A stretch of DNA of 64,000 nucleotides from the NCBI GenBank assembly GCA_033297075.1, contig MU858147.1, positions 62,001-126,000 on the forward strand, written 5' to 3'. Position 1 is the stretch's first letter. The number at the start of each line of letters is the position of its first letter. This document shows positions 57,552-64,000 of the stretch, one piece after another. A program made the position numbers and the translations under genes. Source of the DNA: Rhypophila decipiens. Its lineage: Eukaryota; Ascomycota; Sordariomycetes; Sordariales; Naviculisporaceae. The notes under the pieces were generated by a model. That model did not search any database. It was not told where the DNA came from and was given only the letters and a program-made list of their open reading frames with translations.

Positions 57552-60500
57552 CTAGTCCCCATTACTACCCTTGACATACTTCGCCGCGTAATCATACGGC
57601 GGTTTGGCACCCCCATAAAACGGATCAAACGTCATCAACGCAAAACCCGGGTCCCTTTGCGCAGCCGGATTCGGCCAACAAGGATTCGAATCAAGCCCAT
57701 CTTTCCCTCCCGACGGTGTGCTCGCCCTATCAAACTTCATGGTAAACTCGGGTCTCGCGTCAACCGTCACGGCCGCCTGGGTCTTGAACAAGACCTTGGT
57801 CCCGCCCCCTTGCTGGATGATTTGTTTCGCATTCGCCGGAGCAGCAGCGACCCTCTTCTTGAACTCGTTATCCGACAGGTCCTTGACGACGGGCATGAAA
57901 CATGCTCCCTTCCACATGCTCCCCGCCGGCCGGTTATGTTTGTCGGGGATATAACGCACTAACTGGCCTCGAGAGTCAACGCCCCCGTAGACCATGGCAG
58001 GATCGCCGGCAGATAAGAGGTACGCGGGCGGGTACTCGTCCCTGTCGCACGTGCCCTGCCAGACTCGCTTGGCTTTGTCTTTCCAGCCGGCGCCCTTGTG
58101 TTGCGAGGCCCACGATCGCGTCGCCACGCCGTTCTCGCGGTGCTTTGTAGAAGCTGCCTCAGGGGGGCAGGTCAACGTCGCCCATTGTTTGTTGACGCGT
58201 ATGGCGGACTGGTAGTGGAAACAAGCCTGCGGCCAGGCGTTGCCGTCGCATGTGGCGCTCACCTGCGTGGCTGTCGCCTTGGCTGCGTAGGTCAAGGAGG
58301 TGATGACCAGCTCGGTGATGACTGTCTTTTCGTTCGGGGCCTTTCCCGCGCATTCTTGCATGCGGAGGGTGTTTTTCGCTTCGCCCAGGCGGCGGGTTGC
58401 GTCACCGGGGGAGATTCGGCATTTCTTGTTTTGCGGCTTGTTGACGCCGTTGTTGTTGTTGTTCGGGTTGGGGCGAGGTTTTCGGGGGGCTGTCGGGGAG
58501 CGAGGGTTTCCGCCGTCGCCTTTTTTGCCGCTGCCTTTGGGGATGTTGGTTGGTTTTTTGAAGGAGGATATACCCCCTCCGACTGAGCTGAGGATGTCGA
58601 ATGCTTTTTTGATTTCGTCTGGAACTAGGTCCGACCCGCCGCAGGGGCTGAGCCACCACTCGAAGGAGCCTCCTGGGTCTTGGTCTTTGTTGTAGACGTA
58701 GTTTACCATTTCGGCGGCCGTGAGGGCCATGTCTGTTTGCGACCCTTTGATTAGCGGTGTATTCTTTTCTCCTCTTCGGTTCCTGTCATTGTCGATTTGT
58801 CGGTGGCGGATTTGATGTTTATGATGCGACGAAATGAATCAACTTACCTAACCCGGCCGAGAGCGCCTGGCCTACTCCAGGAATAAACTCGACTCCTATT
58901 TCAATGACGGCCTTGAGAGACGACATGAGGAGGTAGCACCCGATCTATCCAATTTTGGGTTTATCAGGTCAGTGAATTCCCCTTCCTACACACTTTCGGT
59001 GATATATTCATGTACTGAAAGAAAGGAAAATAGAAGCATAATCTTACCTGAGCAATTATCGGCAGTGCCTCAATGACAAAGTCGGCAATCTCATTCAGCA
59101 GCATGTTGTCGCACGAGCATTTACCACCTGCAACTTCACCAAACCCGGAGACCTTTTCCCACGGGATCTCCTGGCCCAGCGGCCAGAACCCCACGCATCC
59201 ATAGTTGGTCGTCCTCCCTTCTGCCTTGGCCTGCTCGACGATTGCCTTGCAAGGCTGGTAGCACTGCATGGCCTCGTCGACGCCCGCTTTGCGGTTCTTG
59301 TAGATGGCACAGTTGTTCTCGTTGGACCGGCGCACGGCCTCGGCGTCGTAGTAATCGGGACTGTCGACCGTCTCGACGTCGTTCTCGGGCTCGACCGGCC
59401 GCTTAAAGCAGATCTTGTCCGGGCAATAGCCAAACTTGCACGCAAACTTGCACAGACGGTTCAGGTCGACGTTGAACTCGTCCCAGGCGACAATATCGCC
59501 AGCATCCCGCGCCCCCGGAAGCGGCTCCAGCGGCCCTTGCTCGTAGCAGGTACAGAGCGACTCGGGGCAGAAGCCAAAGTTGCAAGAGAAGTCGCACAGC
59601 TCGCCCGAGTCGAGCGTGAGGTCCTCGCCGTAGACGCAGCCCTCGCCGGTGCTGTTCTCGTCGCGGTCCGGGGCTACCTCCATGTCGTCCTTCCCAAACG
59701 TCTGCAGGTCGAGGGCCCAGTCGATGCTGCCGGCAAAGTTCAGCCCTTCCCAGTCGCTGCGGCGTGTATCCTTGGTGCTTGGGGTCATATAGCTGATGTA
59801 GTCTCCTTGGTAGAGCATGATGTCCGAGTTGCTGTCCGAGTCGTGAAATGTCTTGGCCCCGTCCCCTTTCTGGATGATCTCCATGATCTCGGCGGCGGCG
59901 AGGTAGCCGCCCGTGTCGGTACAGCGCCCGGGTTTGGCATCGGACTCGGTTCGACTGCCGGTGAACTCGCACATCGGACCCCAGCAGCCGTCCTGGGCCA
60001 TGTGAAAGGATCTGCCATAGCTGGCTTCGCCCACGAAGACCTTGTTGTTGGGGACACCGGCCTTGGTGACTTTTTTATGGGCTTGTTAGTTCAGTCACCG
60101 AGAGAGATTTGAGAGCACTTGGGAACCTATATCTGACATACTGATTGAGAGAGAGTTCCGAGTCTCAGTGAGGTTGACGTGGCTGCGGATACACTTGCCA
60201 GAAGGGCACATGTCGTAAGAGTTGGGATTGCCATAGTCCCATTGGCCATGCAAGTCGCTAGGAGGAGAACAGGTCAGTAAAGCTCCCCACAAACAGCATC
60301 ACCAGCTAACGCAAAGATGACTCACTAGGTCATGTAGACGATATAGTCAATTACTTTGGCGATACGGTCTATGGGAAACGCCTTGAGGTACCAAAATGAA
60401 GCAGGCGCCGCGATAGACACGGACTTGTCCGCACCGAGCTTCTGTTTCAGCACCGTGAGGAACTTGAGGTATTCGACGCCGTCGGTCTTTTGACCTATTG

Positions 60501-62574
60501 GTTGTCCACCAACCATAATATCCGGGGCCTGTGAGTTGTTAGTAACTAACCAGGTAACTTGATGAGCTCACTCCAGCTTCTTCTCACCTGACCGGCCATT
60601 TTCCCGGTCCCCTCCTCACCATATGCAAACGCAGGAGTGAAAGTAACTCACCCCAGGGTACTCCCAGTCAATATCGATGCCGTCCAGCCCCTCATCTCTG
60701 ACAAACTGCGCCAGATTCGTCGCAAACAGTTCCCTGTTCTGCAAAATTGCCTGCCGGATAATGTTATAAGTCGCCGGTTCCGTCGAGAAGGCCCACCCTC
60801 CCAGCGACAGGATCTTCTTGACGTCTGTCAGCTTCTTGAAGTCCTCCCACTGGCTCTTCCCGTCCTTGATAGCCGGCTTCCATCCGTTGGGATCGATATC
60901 ACCAAAGGCCCAGTGGATGTGTGTGTACGTTCCGTCCGTGTTGGCATTTTTGGCCTTGAGCCAGAGGCACTTGCGGTTCATGTTAAAGGCCGAATAATAG
61001 CCGACTCGTCCGAACCCACCGGCAGGAGGGCCAGACACCTTTTTGATATCATTTCCGCAGTTGGAGACGCACGTGTTAGTGAACCCCTTTAGCTTCGTGC
61101 CCGGGCCTCCCCCCTGAGGCGCATGAATATCGCAATGGGCCGGAAAGACGCCGCAGTAGCCCCAGTTGCTGCAGCAAGCCTTGAGAGGACACGGATTGAG
61201 GTCTGCAATCGATGCATTGCTACCACCAGAAGGTCTCTCTGTGTTGGGCACCAGCGGGCCGCACTCGGTGCCCTCCTGGGGTGGCGGCATGGGCGCGAGC
61301 CCGTCACTCAGGCACATGCTGTAGCCTATCAACATGTCCTTGCACTCGGTCCAGGCCCACGTTTTGCCCTTGTTCCACTTCTCAATGTCGTTGACTGTCA
61401 CGCCAAACTGCTTTGCCAGCTTGTCGCAGGTGTCGTTGTCCTTGATCAAGTACGTCGCGCAGACGCCGTCCGAGCCTGGCTTGGGCGGATCCGCTCGCTT
61501 GTTCACGGTGCTCTTTTTGGTCCGCCGGGGAAGCTGAAGCATGCGGAATGCCAGGGGTTTGGGTCTGCTGTTATTGGTGCCGTTTGCACTGGCGCCGGGC
61601 TCGAAAGCTGCTCCGCCGCCCGCGATCTCAAAGACTCGTGTTCCCACCAGAGCCTGAGAAGATTTCACATCCACACACGTCCCTTTGATCCAGGCCAGTA
61701 CAGAACGTTGAACCGAGGCCAATCCATGATGGCCAATGCCGCCATACTCGACGGCGATACCGAAAATCCTTTCTGCCGGCCTTGATTTGTCACATAGCTG
61801 GACGACCGTGCTGGCCGCCGCCACAGAGCGACTATTGTTGCCATCAAATACTTTAACCAAGGCCTGAATGGCAGATACAATAGTGGGCTTTCCGAACCCA
61901 TCTCCGATATATGCGCCGGCCACGGTCTGGTTGTGGTAAGCAAACAAGACGCTCTCATCGCAGTTGTCCCGCGTGGCGAAGAAAGCGCCCAGCCCCTCCA
62001 GTATTCCTGCCATCTGTTTGGGGTTGGCAGTGTTGTCGCCGCTATACGACACTCTCGGGGTGCTAGTGCTGTTAACTTGCGTTCCGTTGCCCATACAAGC
62101 TGAAGCCACTTCAAGGCTGGAGAGGACGAGGTCGTTTGACTTTTTGGGGTTCTCGACTGAAGAACTAAAAGCGGGAGGAGCGAGGCGGGCTGAAGCTCCA
62201 TTTTGTGAGTTCGTGTCTGCTAAACTGCAAGCTCGTATTAGGATGGTGGATTTCGGGTCATCCACGAGCTGGCTGACCCCGGCACCGAGCTGTATCAGCA
62301 TGGGCTCCGGGCATCGGTCGAGGCGCTGGACCGTGTGGTAGGTGATCCAGCTGTGGGTATTGGCCAGGTCTGTGCAGGCAAGAGGACAATCGTGCTTATC
62401 GGGGTGATATGTGTTGATGTCGGCAATAGGGGAAGCATTGTTTTCCGAAACGAGGGCGGGCTCGACGGCTTGTTCGCCGTCGATGTTGATGGCGGCTTGC
62501 CCGAGGTCGGCAAGACAAGCTACTACGAGTACCCATGTCCAGCGGACGAGGTAAAAGGAAGGTGCCCACTTCAT
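57552..62574 (-). CDS. killer-toxin-type GH18 chitinase with LysM, CBM18 and C-terminal NucA/NucB-like nuclease
   Basis: Six exons: 62574-60652, 60528-60326, 60257-60142, 60069-59048, 58944-58848 and 58732-57552; about 1513 residues. In order: signal peptide (1-27); a head domain like the alpha subunit of yeast killer toxins (CPLACTDL, HTVQRLDRCPEPML); a Kex2-like site (VNKR/ADPP near 360); LysM (about 372-421); chitin-binding type 1 (CPLKACCSNWGYCG, about 462-485); GH18 (about 523-873) with the intact catalytic motif DGIDIDWE at 631-638; two Cys modules (CDFSCNFGFCPESLC, CKFACKFGYCPDKIC); a hydrophobic segment (FIPGVGQALSAGL); and a nuclease-like domain (about 1225-1402) with CDRDEYPPA at 1349-1357 and YIPDKHN, the hallmark of NucA/NucB DNases. 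The protein is secreted. Known yeast killer toxins pair a chitinase carrier with a nuclease; a similar antagonistic role is inferred here, not shown. Confidence 0.85.
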
Positions 62575-62722
62575 GCTGGGCAGGTATAGAGAGTATAGCT
62601 ATGGCTATTCTGGGTGAGAAGCTCGCCAGTGGCTGTACTTCTGCGTCAACAGTAGATACGTAGACAGCAAGCCCTTCCGGACTTTCAGGGAGTCAACCGG
62701 CTATTTTCATTTGTGTCTTTTC

Positions 62723-62729
62723 TTTTATA
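62723..62729 (-). promoter_or_regulatory. TATA box candidate of the chitinase-nuclease gene
   Basis: TATAAAA on the minus strand, about 150 bases upstream of the ATG at 62574; spacing fits a leader of about 120 bases. Confidence 0.4.
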
Positions 62730-63432
62730 TCGTCCCCTTGCTCTCCCAGTCATGGACATATTGAGGCTATCCACCCACCCAGCAGGCCGCAAGCTGCCAA
62801 GCTCCCTCTAACAGTGGTCCCCTCGGCTGGATCATTATGTGACCCGTACATGTACATACAACAGGAGCAAGTCCCGTCTCGTGCAGATAGACATTGGGCT
62901 GCGGCAGCATATGCAGCATCTCTTCCCTGGCCTCCATAGACTGAGACAGATTGTGGTCATCCGAACCAGGCATGCATATGATGATGGTTCTTCTTTCTTG
63001 GTTCGGTACAACTGGCCTGGCCCCCAAAACAGATTACAAGGGTAAGTATGGGACATAAATATGTAACCTAGCCGAGGTAGATCACCAGCTCCCAAGTAGC
63101 AGCAGGTAGAGTAAAGTATTGTACATTCCAGACATCATGTTGCTCGGTTAACCCAGGACCAACACCCCGGTCCTCCTCGGTTTCGGTGTATATTTTCATT
63201 TCTTCCCCTTTCCTTCTTCCTGCTGACGCTGGGCATAGACGCTTTACCCGTGGGGATAGTGTAAGGTGTCAGCCGACTCGGACTTTTTCCATGTTCAATA
63301 ACTAATATTGGTCTCTAGACCCCTTTTTCTGACCTCAACAAGGATAGATGTAACTCCACGCAATACAACTTCACATGGGGGCCCAGACATAAAAGATCTG
63401 CTCAATGGAATCACTTGCGAGAATGGAACGTA

Positions 63433-63451
63433 CTCAGGTACGGTACCTGAG
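63433..63451. repeat. perfect inverted repeat, 9-base arms, 1-base spacer
   Basis: CTCAGGTAC, one G, then GTACCTGAG. Compact dyads of this form are common regulator-binding sites; it lies about 860 bases upstream of the chitinase gene. Confidence 0.65.
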
Positions 63452-64000
63452 GATAGGCCTATCGGAATTACTTGATTAATTAGTTGAACACACACCTTAT
63501 GCAGCTTATATCACCAAGATGCACAACTGGGCTGAATAGGCACACAAGCGAGACTCCATCGATACTGGGTCAAAGAAAGGCGCTTGTACCGGGTAATGAC
63601 TTGTCGGTCAAGACCCACCTCCTTTTCCAAACCGTCGGACTCTGGGCGCTTCATCACGGAATAAAAAGTCTGTTCCGGGCCCAATGTGCCCCTTGGCTCA
63701 ACTGAATCGATGAGTGATCTAATTATGCAGAATAAGGCCCGCGCAGTAGGGGTTGAGTGCAGCCTTGACTACCTGTAATTCGCATTTCGTGGAACGTCTT
63801 GCAGTTTTATATCCTCGGATTCAGGTCTCGAGACTTTGTGATCACCCTCAATATGGGCTAATTGTTGATATTAGCAGCGGGACGTTTTGGGTGGCGATAT
63901 GGATGATCACAAATGAAGTGAGTACCCAGTCACCTGGGAGATACATACCTGGCAGTTCCTTAAGTTGGCGTGGCTGGGGGATATTAATGAATCTATATAA

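Larger units (their letters stand above)
62575..64000. other. promoter of the chitinase gene and gene-free right edge
   Basis: No supported gene. The interval holds a TATA-like box at 62723-62729 and a palindrome at 63433-63451. The window ends without another start codon of a recognised gene. Confidence 0.5.

Overview
The window is nuclear DNA of a filamentous ascomycete (Pezizomycotina, most likely a sordariomycete). The evidence is compact genes broken by short introns (46 to 130 bases, GTAAGT/GTATGT-like donors, CTAAC/CTGAC-like branch sites, CAG/TAG acceptors), and fungus-specific families: a HET-domain protein, fungal F-box-like proteins, a killer-toxin-type GH18 chitinase, a fungal EF-hand MscS channel and an AA12-type dehydrogenase. 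The species cannot be named from the sequence. No tRNA, rRNA, CRISPR array or autonomous transposon was seen.

Layout. 1-5860: two tandem paralogous F-box genes on the minus strand; the first runs off the window edge and carries two frame breaks. 6480-7698: secreted tyrosinase. 7.7-13.5 kb: mostly non-coding, with a small mitochondrial membrane protein and a 74-residue protein with a cysteine-rich tail. 13.5-15.5 kb: secreted endonuclease/exonuclease/phosphatase-family nuclease. 15.5-20.8 kb: a gene-free stretch of 5.3 kb. 20.8-25.9 kb: a large disordered protein and, convergent to it, a type I membrane glycoprotein. 27.5-30.5 kb: a GPI-anchored sorbosone/pyranose dehydrogenase-like protein convergent to an arylamine N-acetyltransferase. 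31-33.9 kb: a broken membrane-protein gene, a coding-like remnant and a cysteine-rich small secreted protein. 35.2-39.6 kb: a coiled-coil protein whose frame holds either a tiny GC-AG intron or a nonsense codon, a small secreted protein, and a Thr-rich surface-type gene broken by a 14-base tandem duplication. 40.1-42.5 kb: mechanosensitive channel. 44-47.2 kb: large unknown protein. 48.6-54.7 kb: a divergent pair, a HET-domain gene and an ankyrin gene with a STAND-type N-terminus. 55.9-57.0 kb: F-box-like gene. 57.2-57.5 kb: a 252-base MITE. 57.6-62.6 kb: a six-exon giant chitinase carrying a C-terminal NucA/NucB-type nuclease domain.

Functionally the window is rich in secreted and self/non-self genes: tyrosinase, secreted nuclease, AA12-like enzyme, cysteine-rich secreted protein, and the HET/ankyrin pair. 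The most striking gene is the chitinase-nuclease fusion. Its order (secretion signal, killer-toxin-alpha-like head, LysM, chitin-binding domain, GH18, Cys-rich modules, hydrophobic segment, nuclease) suggests a one-chain version of the yeast plasmid killer toxins, in which a chitin-active carrier delivers a nuclease. That role is inference. Several genes are disrupted (at 1-2716, 31055-31700, 38357-39630 and possibly 35247-36722), which fits a fast-evolving accessory region, although assembly errors must be excluded. Coordinates of spliced genes run from start codon to stop codon; exons are given in the evidence.
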